A stretch of 64,000 nucleotides of DNA from contig MU623437.1 in NCBI GenBank assembly GCA_025201765.1, positions 81,584 through 145,583 on the forward strand, read 5' to 3'. The number at the start of each line of letters is the position of its first letter. The first letter of the stretch is position 1. The notes below the pieces were generated by a model. That model was given only the letters and a program-made list of their open reading frames with translations. It had not been told where the DNA came from and made no database searches. Of the stretch, positions 22,968-35,658 are shown piece after piece. This stretch comes from Daldinia sp. FL1419. Its lineage: Eukaryota > Ascomycota > Sordariomycetes > Xylariales > Hypoxylaceae. A program made the translations under genes and the position numbers.

Positions 22968-23065
22968 ACGAGAAATGAGGGTTAGTGAAGCCTCAGCACG
23001 CACTGCATGGATGAGATTCTAAATTTTAATTGGACACACAAGACGCCCCAGCTCGTGGCAGAACC
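22801..23065. other. Second poly-G/poly-C assembly artefact with a degraded duplicate
   Basis: Poly-G (22802-22821), then about 90 bases (22822-22912), then poly-C interrupted once (22913-22967), then normal sequence. The 90-base piece matches the sequence after the poly-C in order: gagaaat, ggtt, tgaagcc, cactg, aaattttaatt, acacaa and gtggc are shared, with differing positions mostly turned into runs of one base. The layout is the same as at 3769-4045. Confidence 0.85.
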
Positions 23066-24477
23066 CCAAAATGGAACACAAGATGAGATGGATGGACGGG
23101 TGAATGAACGAAAATTTGATCTGATCACATCAGCACGTAAATAGTCGCCGAGAATCCTAAACGACCAACTGCCGCGACAGACGCGGCTGGGCTCAACAAG
23201 GTATTAGGGGAGGTTGGTGCCTTTTTTTCTTTTTTTTCCTCTTGTGTTACTTATTCGGGTCCGTATAGGTAAGATAGGAGTAAGAAGAATAATACCTTTG
23301 ATTTGGAACGAACACCAACCTGCATTCCTTCAGTCCCTCAAGCAAGTACATGCGACATGCGGTCCATCCGCTCCGTATAAGTCGGCCGCCACCTCCGATA
23401 GGTCCGAAAGGTCCATAATGGCATGCAAGGTACTCTCAAATTCGGGTCTATTGTTGTTTTATCCCTTGGGTGCCTTTGCTCAACGGAGGAAAAAACAATT
23501 ATTGATACATGATCCAATTCTTTCCATGCCAGGGATATTTTGATGTGATTTTGGCGTGGAACACAAACCAACACAAATAAACATTGAGTCTCACATGGGG
23601 GAGGTATGTGTAATAAGTGTAATAAGTTTGCGTGTATGTGTACTTTATTATTGAATACACACCCCTCATCTATCATCTACTATCATCTACTATGTACGCT
23701 CAACCCACTAGCCACGATTACGATTACACGATCACCCGCAGGAAGGATGATATGCTACCAAACAAGTAACTGGAACGAATTGTCTCAGTAGGTGAGTAAA
23801 TGAGTAAGTGAGTAAGTATACCTTGATTGAGAAGGGGTAGTCATTCCATTGTTTTAGGTAGGTAGGTAGTTAACAGATACGGAAAACTGTCATCAGGGTT
23901 ACAGGAAACGAAGGAAAGCTTTCCTTGTCGCTCTTCGCGTGGCAGTGGATTCATGTACTGTAACCTCGCAGCGGCGGAAATCCTAAGGAGCTCTAAGCTT
24001 CCAGTATCCTAGTCTCCCAGTCTCCCAGTCTCCCAAGTTTTCCCTCCCCTCCCCTTGTCGCCGTCGGTCGCTGCGCCGTACACTTACGATACAACAACCC
24101 CTACGGATTCCTACACTTCCGCCTACACAATTCCAAAAGGGGTCTACAGGGTGTAAGTTATCTACCAGGGCGAGCAGCAGTGCGCATACGGGCGGATCCG
24201 TTGGCGCCCTACGGACAATTCGTAGGTGCCTAACAACAATACTATGACGGGAGGACAAGTTGGAACGCCCAATTCACTTTGTGACTCGAATGATGAGTGG
24301 TAGACTCTCTCATTCGATTGCTAACTCGTCGAAAGACCGGAAAGAGGGGTAAATGAACTGACGAATAAGACAACTAGTGGCCCGCCGGTTCGATGGCCGT
24401 CATGGTGCCAGCCTTCAGGATACTTGGATACTATACGTACGGAGGGGAGTAGGTAGTCTAATCCTGTATATGTATGT

Positions 24478-24546
24478 GCAATGTGTGCAATGTGTGTAAT
24501 ATGTGCGATGTGTGCGATATGTAATGTGTGTGTGTGTGTGTGTATG
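24478..24546. repeat. 9-bp tandem array running into a TG microsatellite
   Basis: Five 9-mers in phase: gcaatgtgt twice, gtaatatgt, gcgatgtgt, gcgatatgt (24478-24522). These are followed by aa and a (TG)n tract to about 24546. On the minus strand this yields a spurious IAHIAHITHIAH-type peptide. Confidence 0.85.
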
Positions 24547-24637
24547 TCCATGTACTGTAACCAGGAAAGAAAAGAGAAAAGTTGACCTGCAGACCTTCTG
24601 CAGCTTGGAGGGCCTTGGATTATCAGAACAAGACAAG

Positions 24638-24664
24638 GGTATTCAAGGTATTCAAGGTTTTCAG
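24638..24664. repeat. 9-bp tandem triplet
   Basis: ggtattcaa, ggtattcaa, ggttttcag in direct succession, 116 bp after the previous 9-bp array and unrelated to it in sequence. Confidence 0.75.
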
Positions 24665-26714
24665 TCGCTAAAGGAACCTGTAAGAGTCCCTGGAAGAAGT
24701 CATTGAAATGGAGGATTGGTGATGGTCCGTGGCCCTGTAACCCTAGCGATGGAACCCTAATACAAGGTCTCTTACACGGATCTCTCTTATTATCACGAAC
24801 AATAACAGCAATAATTATCATCAATCATTGTCACAGTATGAATTTGAATGTAGGAATTTAGACAAACTCCAAAGCATCTTCCTATTTCGGTATACTAAGC
24901 AAAGAAAGCAAGCATAATCGCATATAGATAATAACAAATAGTAAAAAAAAATAAAAAATTAAGAGAGATCCTCAACATTCTCGTGTTCGTGTTCCAAGAC
25001 CTCGTGGGTTTGAGTGGCTTAGACATGAAGAGCAATCTCGGCCAAACACTCCCCATCGGCACACAAAATTAAACAAAAAGGGACCATTGCGAAACAAAAC
25101 AAGAAAAAGAAAAAAAGAAAAGAAAAAAGAACTCGTCAAAGGATTTTACTGCCGTACGTATTAATTGCAAATTATTATTACATTGCGCCATTAGGAACGG
25201 AGGCTGACATTGCATGGCCTTCATCCTTCGACATCTTTTTTTTTTCTTCCGTTTTTCTTGGCACTGCCTTTATCAAAGTAGGTTACGTCTTGTGGTTGCA
25301 GAAGTACATACACTGTTTACAACATACACACACAAAACTACCAAATGTGTCAGACTAGAAGAGAATCGAAGACAATATTAGCTTGGCAACGGGATGATTT
25401 GATATTCAGTGCAGTACGAAGGTGATGGAACAAGAAATATGATTAATCATCTAAATTCGTAACCCACGCTTCGTTGACTGATGCCATGACATTACGGTTA
25501 GTATTACGGTTAGCAATGATAGAACTCTAGGTACGCTGCAAAGACGTTAGCCAACGGGTCCTGATCTAAGACCGCATACCTTGCGCATATATGATTTCGG
25601 CAGCGAGCATATGCATACTACATGCAAACATAGGGGACGGCGGGACGAGAACATGCATGAGTGCAACACCATATGTAAGGTAACAAAACCCACGGGGAAC
25701 TTGATTGCTATCTACTCCTCCAATATTGGGGGTATATATACCTATATGTATCAATTCTGATTCGACGAGATCACAATCTGTAGACGAAAGCTAAATCGGG
25801 TGTATGAGAATCATAATAATAGTGGTCTTTTTTGTCTTCCTGAGATTCAAGCTACCTAATAACGAGAAGAAAAGGGGGTATCTCCCAGCCAGCCAGTACA
25901 ACCATATCCCGATCTGTAATAGAACAACGCGGAGATTCTCTATAAATGTATCCCCGCGGAAAAGACAATAATAGCAAAGCGCCACCACGTTCGACCCAAC
26001 GCCCGCTCGTATTCGCGCAGGGGTGCTAACTGGTGAAGCAAACATAAACTCGGCCTGAGTAACGAATCCAATACATCGCTGATATCAATAAAAAAAAAAC
26101 AACCATTAAAACCCTTTTTCTATGGTTGGGCCATAGCCAACCTCGCATAATAACCCATCGACAGCTTCCGTAATGCCGTCTCGTAAAAAAGATAAAATAA
26201 TTCCATCTCCAAAGACCAACTTTTTGAGTTCCCGAATAATGTCCCAAAAGGGTATATCGCTCGTGTCCTCATCAACTGCTTGCGCGATGAGCCTGTGCAA
26301 TATAGACACGCATTCTCCTCTCTTCGTCCGGGGTATCTCTGGAAAAACGAAAGACGAGACAGGAAAATCCAGGCCCTTCTTCCCTTGATGCATGCTAATA
26401 GTTTGCCCTGCGGCGTGTGTAATATGACAGATGAAAGAAATCCTGAACGGAGAAGTCCTGGTATCGATGTGCCACTCCGGAAATACGACCGAAACAGGAA
26501 ATCATTTTCTACTTGTACACGATGGCTCGTGGCCATCTATCGTCCTCTTCCAATTGGTATTTCAGTAATAATAATAAGCAATGGTCCATCCTGGGATATT
26601 AATGGGTCCAATGGATGGTAGTAGTAATAGTGGTGGTAGTAGTAGTGGTAGTAGTAGTAGCAGTAGTGGTAGTAATAACCTTGGGAAAAAAACAAATGAA
26701 GGGAGTCCGGGTAT

Positions 26715-27935
26715 CTATTGCTTGGGCCTCTTCAAAATGTCCTCACAGTTCGCGTCGAACCGCAAGTTCCAAAGGCGGACTTGTTGCATGAAAGTTTCGG
26801 TACGCTCAAGCTCCCTTTCACGGCCAAAGATGGTCTTCACGAATTCCACTCCGGCATTTTGTCCGAGGTGGGAAGCTTCCTTGGTCTTGGAGGATCTCAA
26901 CATAGGGGCCTCGCATTTCTTGAGTAGAATGCGGAGCTTGTCAGTCAGGCGTTCGCCCGACTCAATAAAATCTTCAATCATCTCCTTGTTTGCTTGGGTC
27001 CTTACTTCTGGTACGACCTCTTCAGCACGCTTTATCTTGCCAGAGAGCTGAATGAGAAGAACCCACAATTCACCAGCCATGTTAGCGATGGGAGTAGTAG
27101 CTCCGTGGTGGTGGACGGTCCAATCGTAGATCCATTTTCCAAGAGAGTTGGAATCAAAGACACTACCTAGCAGCATGATGGGTTCCTCGGCGGGATCCCA
27201 GTTCTTTAGCGAGTATCCCGGAGGGATCCGGTGCTTCCGGGCATCTGCCTCGGTAGCCTTCTTCGGTACTGCGGTAGCAGCCTTCTTCTTGTGAGAGCTA
27301 GATGGTCGGGTAGTGGCGGGGCGCTGAATAGGGACAGCGGTGGATGAGGGGCGGCGTGTGTGGTGACCGACCCTGGTAGCGGAGCGGATTGGCGGCTCCT
27401 CGTAGTGGGGGTAATCGGATCTTTCTTTCTCGTAAAACGACGACGGCATGCCCTGCGAACGGTAGTAGTGATCAGTGCCATGTCCCGGAGCAGCATAGAA
27501 AGACTCTCTGCGCTTGCGGCTCTTGGCCTCCGCAATCAACACACATCTGACCCCATCGATCTCAAAAAACTCGTCCTCGTCGGAATCCCCATGAGAGGCC
27601 CGATTGTATGAGAAGGAGCTCCGACGCTCGCGCCTAGGCATGTGATGCGACCCCATTGAGAAACTGTGCTTTCGCGAACTCACATTCGGGCTTGGGCCGG
27701 TGGCATACTCGCCGGTGCTCGTGTACCGGGGTGAGAAGGCGGTCGACGGTCGGAAGTCGGGAACGCCGGTGCTAGCATTGCGAACATGAGCTCGGGTAGC
27801 CGGTCGCTGGGGGGTCTGAGCTGGGTAAAATGGGTAGTGACGTGGAGAAGGTGTTGGTGAGGGGCTCTGTACGTCGTAGTAATAACCCGCATCACCTCCT
27901 CGTAGAGGGGTCCCGTATGGCGACCCGTAACTCAT
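26715..27935 (-). CDS. Conserved fungal protein of unknown function, 406 aa
   Basis: A single exon. I prefer the ATG at 27935 (MSYGSPYGTPLRGGDAGYYY), the usual type of start for this family; an in-frame ATG at 27989 would add 18 residues. Residues 1 to about 230 are low-complexity, rich in Ser, Pro, Tyr and Arg, with a conserved-looking island FFEIDGVRCVLIAEAKSRKR at about 123-142. Residues about 235-406 form a helical domain (PPGYSLKNWDPAEEPIMLLG, WIYDWTVHHHG, IEDFIESGERLTDKLRILL, VEFVKTIFGRERELERTETF, WNLRFDANCEDIL). Homologues in Sordariomycetes carry the uninformative name 'vegetative cell wall protein gp1', given for the Pro-rich half and not a real assignment. There is no signal peptide, so a cell-wall role is doubtful. 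It stands alone between two gene deserts. Confidence 0.82.
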   Translation of the reverse strand: MSYGSPYGTPLRGGDAGYYYDVQSPSPTPSPRHYPFYPAQTPQRPATRAHVRNASTGVPDFRPSTAFSPRYTSTGEYATGPSPNVSSRKHSFSMGSHHMPRRERRSSFSYNRASHGDSDEDEFFEIDGVRCVLIAEAKSRKRRESFYAAPGHGTDHYYRSQGMPSSFYEKERSDYPHYEEPPIRSATRVGHHTRRPSSTAVPIQRPATTRPSSSHKKKAATAVPKKATEADARKHRIPPGYSLKNWDPAEEPIMLLGSVFDSNSLGKWIYDWTVHHHGATTPIANMAGELWVLLIQLSGKIKRAEEVVPEVRTQANKEMIEDFIESGERLTDKLRILLKKCEAPMLRSSKTKEASHLGQNAGVEFVKTIFGRERELERTETFMQQVRLWNLRFDANCEDILKRPKQ

Positions 27936-30429
27936 CTTGATTGAGTCTTGTACGATATGTCGCCGAATTCGCGAAATGCTTCTTATCAACTTCTTTTAAG
28001 CGTGGTCGCCCCCAATGCGACTCGATGGTAATAGTATCGTAACGGTTCGTTACTTCGTTGTTTTCTCTTGTTCTTTGCTGAATTAATTGGCGCCTGTGTC
28101 GTGACGCTGGAGGGAGTGACACCTGTCACCTTGGTATGTGGTCGGTGGGAAGAGGAGAGGAAAACCGTCTTCTTTGAGAGAACATGTCAAGATCTGGTGT
28201 TTATATCCCCCAGGAGGATTGGGCATCAAAGTCGATGAGAGGTCGACTTCGAACGATGAAGGCGCTGGAAAAAGCTGGACTGTTCTTGAAAGTCCAGAAT
28301 AGAAAAATTCGTTTGGGGAAACGAATTTCAAATACAATAAATGTGGATGCGATTGTGAGATGAGTCAGTAGATATGGCAAAAGCCAAACTTGATAGAAGA
28401 GGTGAACCGTCGGGAGTGGTTGGGCTAGGCGAGTGGCCTCGTTTAATAATAACAGAAAAAAAAAATATTTTGGAGCAACAACCAACGACTAGGCCAAAAA
28501 TTTTTTTTTCCTTGCCGGGGGGGGGCTAGCAAGGGGTGGCAGAAGAAATGACAGGGAGTCCCCTACAAGCCCAATCCTAGCCTAAAAGTAAAGGTACCTT
28601 GGCAGGATTTGGGTATGCGCGTAGTCCGGTACGTATGTACAGTACACCCGGCCTGGGGTGTATGCTGAGATGAGGTAGTCAAGGGCAGGGGTGTATGCGC
28701 AAGGTGGCCCCCTCTATGCACACACTCTTACACACTTTTTTTTTGGCTTTTTAATTTAGTATTAGTCAACTTTGGGACTCTCTTGTGTAATGGCACAGCC
28801 ACAACGTCTGACGAAAATCCCCTCGCACTTTGTTTCTGATTTGGTACCCAATCAGAGTACTCAAGAGTCCACTGTGTGCTACAAGGACGATTTAATTCAG
28901 CTGGTTGCTGCAAATCGGTCCGCGTAGCACTGAATGATTTGATACCATCCAGCGGAAAAATAGAGGACCTACACGCCTACTTTCAACGTTGTCGTATATC
29001 GCTCGTAGCCTGGAGATCCTCCTGAGCGGCGAGTGCGATTACGATGACGTTTGAATAAATGCGCAAACTCTTTCGATACCCTGTCACTTGGCTATCGTAG
29101 TTCAGGTAATTCGGGGCTCTCCATAGTAAAGGGTCATCGTAATAGATATGAGTCCCGCTGTCCCTCGTGAAAACGGAAACTGCAAAAAATTTCGTGAATG
29201 ACGATGCTCTGAGGATCCTGGGTTTCCAGGGTGGCCGAGATATCGGCTATCCTTTAGCGAAATTGTGATTATGGCCTCCCTGTTCCGTCTCGGTCCTGAT
29301 CCTAGTCCCTGTCCTGGGCGCACCGACAATATCCCAACGATACGGACCGTATCAAAAAGAATAGCAAAGAAAACTTGAAAAATTTTCCCAACTCAGGGAT
29401 CGTCATGGATCCATCAGCAGAGATTTCAAATCCCCAGGCCTTCGTTTAAAGATTGAGGCGCAACAGAGATTAATGCGGCGATTAATCAAGAGATATCGCT
29501 CGGAAAAGCCGTTCTGTAAATGAAACCGTAGGGCCGTGTAAGATTCTGAGCGAAAAAATTTCTAACCCCTCTGATTAAATTTAATCAAAAAAGAAAAGAA
29601 AAAGTAAAAACGATCGTTAAAAAAAGTCCGTATCAATCCTAGTGGAAGAGGAATCGGGATGTACGTTTGTCGGTTTGACAGATGCGGCAGATGACACGGA
29701 TCCTTATGCTCCAGATTGGACACACACCGAGGGTCAATAATCCTTCCCTATCAAACAGACGTCGAATGAGTAATAGGGTTCCAGATATTCAAATCTTGGA
29801 TGGCTGAGATATTTGTTCACGTAAATATTGCACAATCTGGGCGCGGAACTCCAACGGGTGCCGACAGCGAGCGGAGGGGCGGAAGCTTTGGCCGGTTTGC
29901 GAACTGTTCAAATATGCGCCCGGAGGAGGAGGAGGTACGCAGAGGTACCTAGTGGGGTCGCAGCGTATCGACTTGGATAATCTGACGATACCTAAGAATC
30001 GGATGGAGATAGGTGCGAATATATCTAATTCTCGCACGATTATAACTTAAGGTTTGGAGGTTTGGTCGGGCTAGGTGGAAAGAAGAAGGGTTAAATCTAG
30101 AATAAGACCCGGGCGGTGCCGAGCAGGTATATGTAAGTTGGTAACCTAGAACGTCGAGTCGAGATGGAAAAGAGGGCACATGGGAAGCAGCTGCCTACCC
30201 AAGGTTATTCTGTTAAGGTAATTCCTGTAGTACGATAACATTGGAGTAGTAGTTCCCGCGCGGGGAAGTGGGCAAGCGGACAGGCAGGTGCGGGTACTTG
30301 CCTAGGCCCGATTGTGCATACATAGCACAGATTACATAGCCAAGTGCATATCTGCCTATACCCATTATTGGAGTATAATACTACTGTAATACTGCTACAA
30401 CACTAGGTCTCTAACTAGTTACTTCGTTT

Positions 30430-30465
30430 GCTGCGTTTACTGCGTTTACTGCGTTTACTGCGCTG
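30430..30465. repeat. 9-bp tandem array, four units
   Basis: gctgcgttt, actgcgttt, actgcgttt, actgcgctg: four units in phase in the second gene desert. Confidence 0.8.
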
Positions 30466-31384
30466 CGCATCCACTGCATCTCATCATCACCAGCCCTCTT
30501 GCATACCTAAGAATAGTCGTAAGAGCGACAATCCCCCACCTACAGATTTAGCCTTCACAATAGCCTGCCCTACCCAGCCGCGATTTATTTATTTATCTAC
30601 CTACATAGGTACCCATTTTACTAAGGGACACACACGTCGCGAAGATGAAGCATGAGATGCGTTGGTCTATTCAGTATGATATTACCTATACTCACAAGAG
30701 TCTCGTCCGTAAGGATTACGCCGGAACGAATTATACACTAATCCATTCGAGGACATACGCACCTACGTTTATGATGACTACTTGAAAAAGGGTAAAATAT
30801 TTTTGCCTCTTCCACCTCGGTAAAGTCGCATCTCGCCGGGTTTTTATTTCTCTCAGTGGTGGCGTGGAACATGATAGATTGAAATGGGTGGGTTGTAGAG
30901 TCTTACACACCCATTCAACAAACGCAGAGTATCATCCGGCGCTTCCATCCTCGATACAACCCCGAGAATCGAGTTATCCTTCGTGGCCTTTTAGAGAAGG
31001 AAATCCAAACTGAATACGATATAAAACGTAGCCAGTTATGGATTCTCTGATGCGTCATCCGACGAACGTGATTTTCAACAGGCGTTGCGAGAGGACCAAT
31101 ATGGACCCAGGCCAGCGAACCTTTTAACGGATGTCAGTTCGCTGCAGAGGGTCATCTGCACCCCCATGCATTGTGCATGGCGGGGAAAAGAGACCAGGAA
31201 AGAAACGTGGGAGGTCGCAGCATTAGGTCCTCTATCCCCTCTATTCTCCAATCACTTCTCCTGTAGTCATGTACGTATGATGTCGATGACAGGCTACGAA
31301 CCTTCTTGGATCTACTATGAGCCGTTATTGGCGGTCATCGTATGCGTAAACTAAATCTTGCTTGATTAAATCTCTTGTCAAGTA

Positions 31385-31411
31385 AGATTTGGAAGATTTG
31401 GAAGATTTGGT
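31385..31411. repeat. 9-bp tandem triplet
   Basis: agatttgga, agatttgga, agatttggt in direct succession, in non-coding DNA. Confidence 0.8.
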
Positions 31412-33196
31412 GTTAGCTGACGCAGAATACTCCGTACAAATCAACTATCCCGGAGGCCTACGTTTACAGACAAACAATTTCTATACGATCATGCTTGTAT
31501 GGGTACCTATCTACCTACCTACTTGAGATCTCTACACTAGATTTGCCAGATCGCCACCTCGTTATTGATTACCTGCTGAATGTAGCGTACCCGCGTATTA
31601 CTACGCGTGGATTTTTGTGCCGAAGAAGCCAGGAGTAGACAACCAACTTTGCTGAAATATTGTTTGTGCACGGACTCGTCCTGGCCTCGATCCGGGTTCA
31701 GCCAGAATCGCGATTCGTGGGTCCTCGAAAGGACTTTCAGCCTCCGTTCCACCAAAATTGCCCGTCTATGACTCTATGCCCTGCTCTATCACGTATTAAA
31801 ACCATAGTACTGTTCCTCTCTGGTGTTACCGTCTGTAGTCTAGTGTAGGTTACTTTGTATGACGACGCACGGTTTTGCCTCACACCCTTATGTCCTTCTC
31901 GGTGTAAGCAAGGGGACGTCGGGGTGGTTGGTCGACCCGTTTACGAAATACATAGTACCCTTGTTTCGGCCTTATTCCCTCAGCTCGACGCCTCATGTCC
32001 ATCCGATCTTATCTATATCCTATCGACACTGAACGAAAGATGCCGATTCATTCATTCATGGCAGAAGATCCTTCCGAGGACAATCACATCAAACGTGATA
32101 CCGAGGCGCTTAGACATTCCGGAACGATAGGACAGGCAGCCTTTTCAGCCACCGAATAGAAACTTCACCAATAGTCCAGTGCGTCGCTCTTGGGATCGCT
32201 ACACTTCGTCATGCGACGAACCAATAATTCGAAACGGCGGGATTTTGTGCGACAGTCTCGCACTTATTATTACCCCAGGGTCCTACACTTGGTACGACGA
32301 TAGAGCAAGCCACTAGAAGTAAAAGCTTGCGATTCATCGCCAAATGCGTACGCAGAACTATGGAGCGGATTCCATATCACTTACTATGGTAGCTCTAGCC
32401 TCTAGGCCTCCTCTATTAGGTGGTCAGCTCTCTAATTCGAAGAACTAGGAGCCCGGGCCGGTTCGGCTGACAGGTGCTAATTGCTTCTTCCCCGGTAAAG
32501 CACCATAATTGGGATAGGTGCTTTTTAGGGTGATTCTACGATTCCATATTCTCCGTACAGTATGGACAAAACTGTCCTAGGCCACGATTCAAGCCGCAGA
32601 TGTTCTGGAGCTACTATCGACTCGGCGGAGATTACACCCACTGCCGCGGGTCAATCCAGTGTGTTGATGAAATCCATGCAGGCCATGAGCAAAAGTAACT
32701 CGCCCAGATATACATGACATGGGCTTATATGGACTCTACAAGGGCAACACCTGGGCATGGTCTACACGGACTACAGGCTACGGAGGTCATGGATTATTCT
32801 GGTACCAGTTTTCCTCTCGCCTTGGCCCATGGACCCATAGCAGCATAGACGGAACAGAGATTACCTGCTCCCCGTGCACGGCTGCATTCACCGGCCACAC
32901 CTTCACAATCCCTGATCCTTTTTTTTTTCTTTTTTTTTTTTTTTCCCTTCTTTCTAGACCTGCACCTCTATTTTGGGGTGTGTCTTTTTGCTTTGTCCCG
33001 CACCCGGTCTTGGATAATAAGCCAATCCACTTTCTCATTTCTCGATACGACCTTGGAGGGGAAAATTTTTTTTATTTCCAAATATTTCATTTCACTCCCT
33101 TCATTGCAAGACATGCCAAAGGCGCCACACATAATAGAGTACCTACACAAGGAAGGGATAGGGATAATAGGATAGAATGCAAAGAGATGGATACTC

Positions 33197-33222
33197 TCTG
33201 ATACCTTCGGCAAGGTATCAGA
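33197..33222. repeat. Perfect 11-bp hairpin with 4-base loop
   Basis: tctgatacctt, loop cggc, aaggtatcaga. The arms are exact reverse complements and pairing stops on both sides. There is no coding gene within 3 kb on either side and no T-run after it. Confidence 0.75.
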
Positions 33223-33613
33223 TGTGACTCATACGAGTAGGACGTCATGTACGTTTTATGTCCTGATGCCCTGCCTTCAAATTCTTTGGCTGCAATGATG
33301 TCCAATGTCTGTAAGCTGAACGGGCCTTGTAAATTGTTTGGTCAATGGGGACCCGGCTCAAGACCACACTTCCTGCAGCTGTGCATATCCCGATTGGGGC
33401 TGACAGGGATGTGTAAAGCCCTTTAGAGGTCAACATCCCGTTTAAGCCAACCTAGTATCTTATTTTATCATGGTACTATGGTAATCCTCTGCTTTAACTC
33501 CGCACCCGCCAGCCAATATCTGGTCAACTTTGTTGAATAGCGTCCTTACTCCACCAAGCTTTCAACAAAACGAACACAGAAACTCGAACCAGGCTGCCAG
33601 GACAAGAGAATTT

Positions 33614-33658
33614 GACCTGGACGACCCAGACGACCCAGACGACCTAGACGACTCTGGC
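33614..33658. repeat. 9-bp tandem array, five units
   Basis: gacctggac, gacccagac, gacccagac, gacctagac, gactctggc. Four units are close to consensus and the fifth is degenerate. It gives an artificial DDPDDPDD peptide in one frame. Confidence 0.8.
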
Positions 33659-35631
33659 ACGATCACGAAGCAGATCCCCCTCATTTCTACCACTCACCGA
33701 CTCTTGCTGAATAGTGGACAGCATGTCTCTGCAGGATATTCGGAGTCTTTTACCCATGCCTTACATGCAGCTCGCAGGTACCGCCCCGGTCCAAGTTGGC
33801 TCAGTGACGTAGAGGAAAGCGCACAAAAATGAAATAAAATATTTTCGGATTTCATATTGGTGCGATGACGACCTTCTGCCCCTCTGTTTATCTTCTGGAA
33901 GATGACGGAGAAAAAAAAGGGGGAGCGAATGTATACTTGCGGCTTCGAATTGCATATCCTTATCCCCATATTCTTCGAATCCGATACATAAAACCACATA
34001 AAATCCACTGAAGGAACCATATTGGCTCTTGGGGGTTGAAAACAGGTATCGGTTTGAACCTATCAGGACTATAACAACACCACCATTAGAGCGTGCAATG
34101 ATGGTACTCCAGCCATATGTAGGGCTCTTAGCGCACGTGTTGGTATGTGACGGAAAAAATGAGCGGCAGCCATTTTCCCTAACCAGAATATTTCGTGATA
34201 AGAATCTTGCTGTCTATCGGCTATGCGTCGTTCGATCCATCCATAGTACCCCTGTCGTCGCTCACCTGGCCCCCCTTTTCATCATTGTCTCGTAGGCCTC
34301 CGAGATTTTGATTCGACATTGTCTCACACATCGAGATTATAAGAATGCCGTTATTATCTGCCAAATCGCAAAATGCCTTTCAAGGTTGGGTAGGCCCGGT
34401 ACCTCTACATATCTCCCTTCGCGCGCCTGTCAATGCAGGTATGTATAGGAACTCTAATTTATCAGGCGTGCGCAGCACCGAAGGGCATCCTACGAGGCGA
34501 TACGGATGTTGGTACGCACGAGTAGCTAAAATACCGGGACGGAGCGCCGGCCTAAGCTTCTTATTTGTTGCCGCCTCGCACTGCCCGGCGTTGTCTACTA
34601 TCTAAAGTATCGTACACCACGGTCGTACGGCAAGCAGGCCACAAATGTATGCCTTAGGCCACTTTTTTTTTCTTTTTTTCTACCTTCGATGTTCTATCGG
34701 GAATTCTAGAGTCCGCGACCCAGAAGCCTGGGTATGCTCGTTTGCGCTGGTTGACGTGTCACTCTTCAAAGCCAGACGAATGCACAGAGCATTGCGCGCT
34801 TCCGCCGTGGCTGTGCTGCTATATTGTCCTATATTCGTCTACCAGGTCTAGGCCCTGGCATGTGACGAGATATTAACCTTCTAAACCGGACCTCTCACCG
34901 CTCCACTTCATTCCGGAACATTGCCCTTTTCGATATCCGCTTCGCCCTTCGTCGGTTGTAATATACGCCCAACTATATCTCGACGCCTGTCGAACCCCAT
35001 CCGTTATTTCCTCGTCTACGCTTGCGCGGAATCACCGGCACCCATAGTCTTTTACTATGCTACCCGATGGTACGGGTTATCTGGGTTTCCCGAAGAGGGA
35101 GGCAGCCCGGGACGAATCAAAAATCCTCGAGGGTAACTGAAAGATTAGTAGTCCGCGGACGAGAGAGCTTTTGCGACCCCTACGCGGGGATATTGGTAGT
35201 AGTAAGCGCCCGGTCTAAGGAATAAAATAATAATAATAGTCACACACCTTCGGTGGTTGTCACGATGTAGTTTTCTCTGTAAGTTCCGACGATCGCCCAC
35301 TCAGAGGTTCTTCACCGTCACTTTCCGTGCAATACAACGTACTGCTTATAGTTGGGACTGGTAACCGTGAGGCGCTAGCTCCTCCATATTCCCTGTCTAT
35401 CAATCAAGTTTCATAAGTCTGAGCAGTGACTCACCGCATACGGACTCGATTCGCTCGACGTCGAAGCGAGCACCCGTGCTCCGGAAGCCCACCAAATCAA
35501 GTGGGAAAAGCCCCCCGAAATCCCACATAATAACACCACTACCCCAGTGACTCTACTCCAAATCCATACTAAACGTACACAGTAGTCTTGTATTACAATC
35601 ATAATGAGGAATAGGGGACAATATCGCCGAC

Positions 35632-35658
35632 GACCGTGACGGCTGTGACGGCTGTGAC
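35632..35658. repeat. 9-bp tandem triplet
   Basis: gaccgtgac, ggctgtgac, ggctgtgac in direct succession within the gene desert. Confidence 0.75.

Larger units (their letters stand above)
16613..26714. other. 10-kb gene desert
   Basis: No open frame in this stretch carries a recognisable domain, and I found no chain of short frames joined by plausible introns. Base composition is not AT-extreme, unlike the right end of the window, so this is not obviously RIP-degraded transposon DNA. It contains a poly-G/poly-C assembly artefact (22801-23065), 9-bp arrays at 24478-24522 and 24638-24664, an 8-bp tctcccag triplet near 24010-24035, AT-rich purine tracts (24920-25130), and a trinucleotide GTA/GTG array (26620-26690). 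Frames at 17449-17853 (134 codons, +) and 26120-26536 (138 codons, -) are the longest non-repeat candidates and remain unassigned. Confidence 0.5.

Noticed and set aside
24321..24824. A 167-codon minus-strand open frame with a Thr/His/Ile/Ala repeat
   Set aside because: The repeat is the translation of the 9-bp array and TG microsatellite; the remaining sequence shows no domain and no start context.
26120..26536. A 138-codon minus-strand open frame downstream of the 406-aa gene
   Set aside because: Several overlapping frames of similar size exist on both strands here, typical of chance; no domain seen.
32719..33201. A 160-codon plus-strand open frame
   Set aside because: It crosses a 27-base poly-T tract that encodes a Phe run; no domain or intron-linked extension is recognisable.
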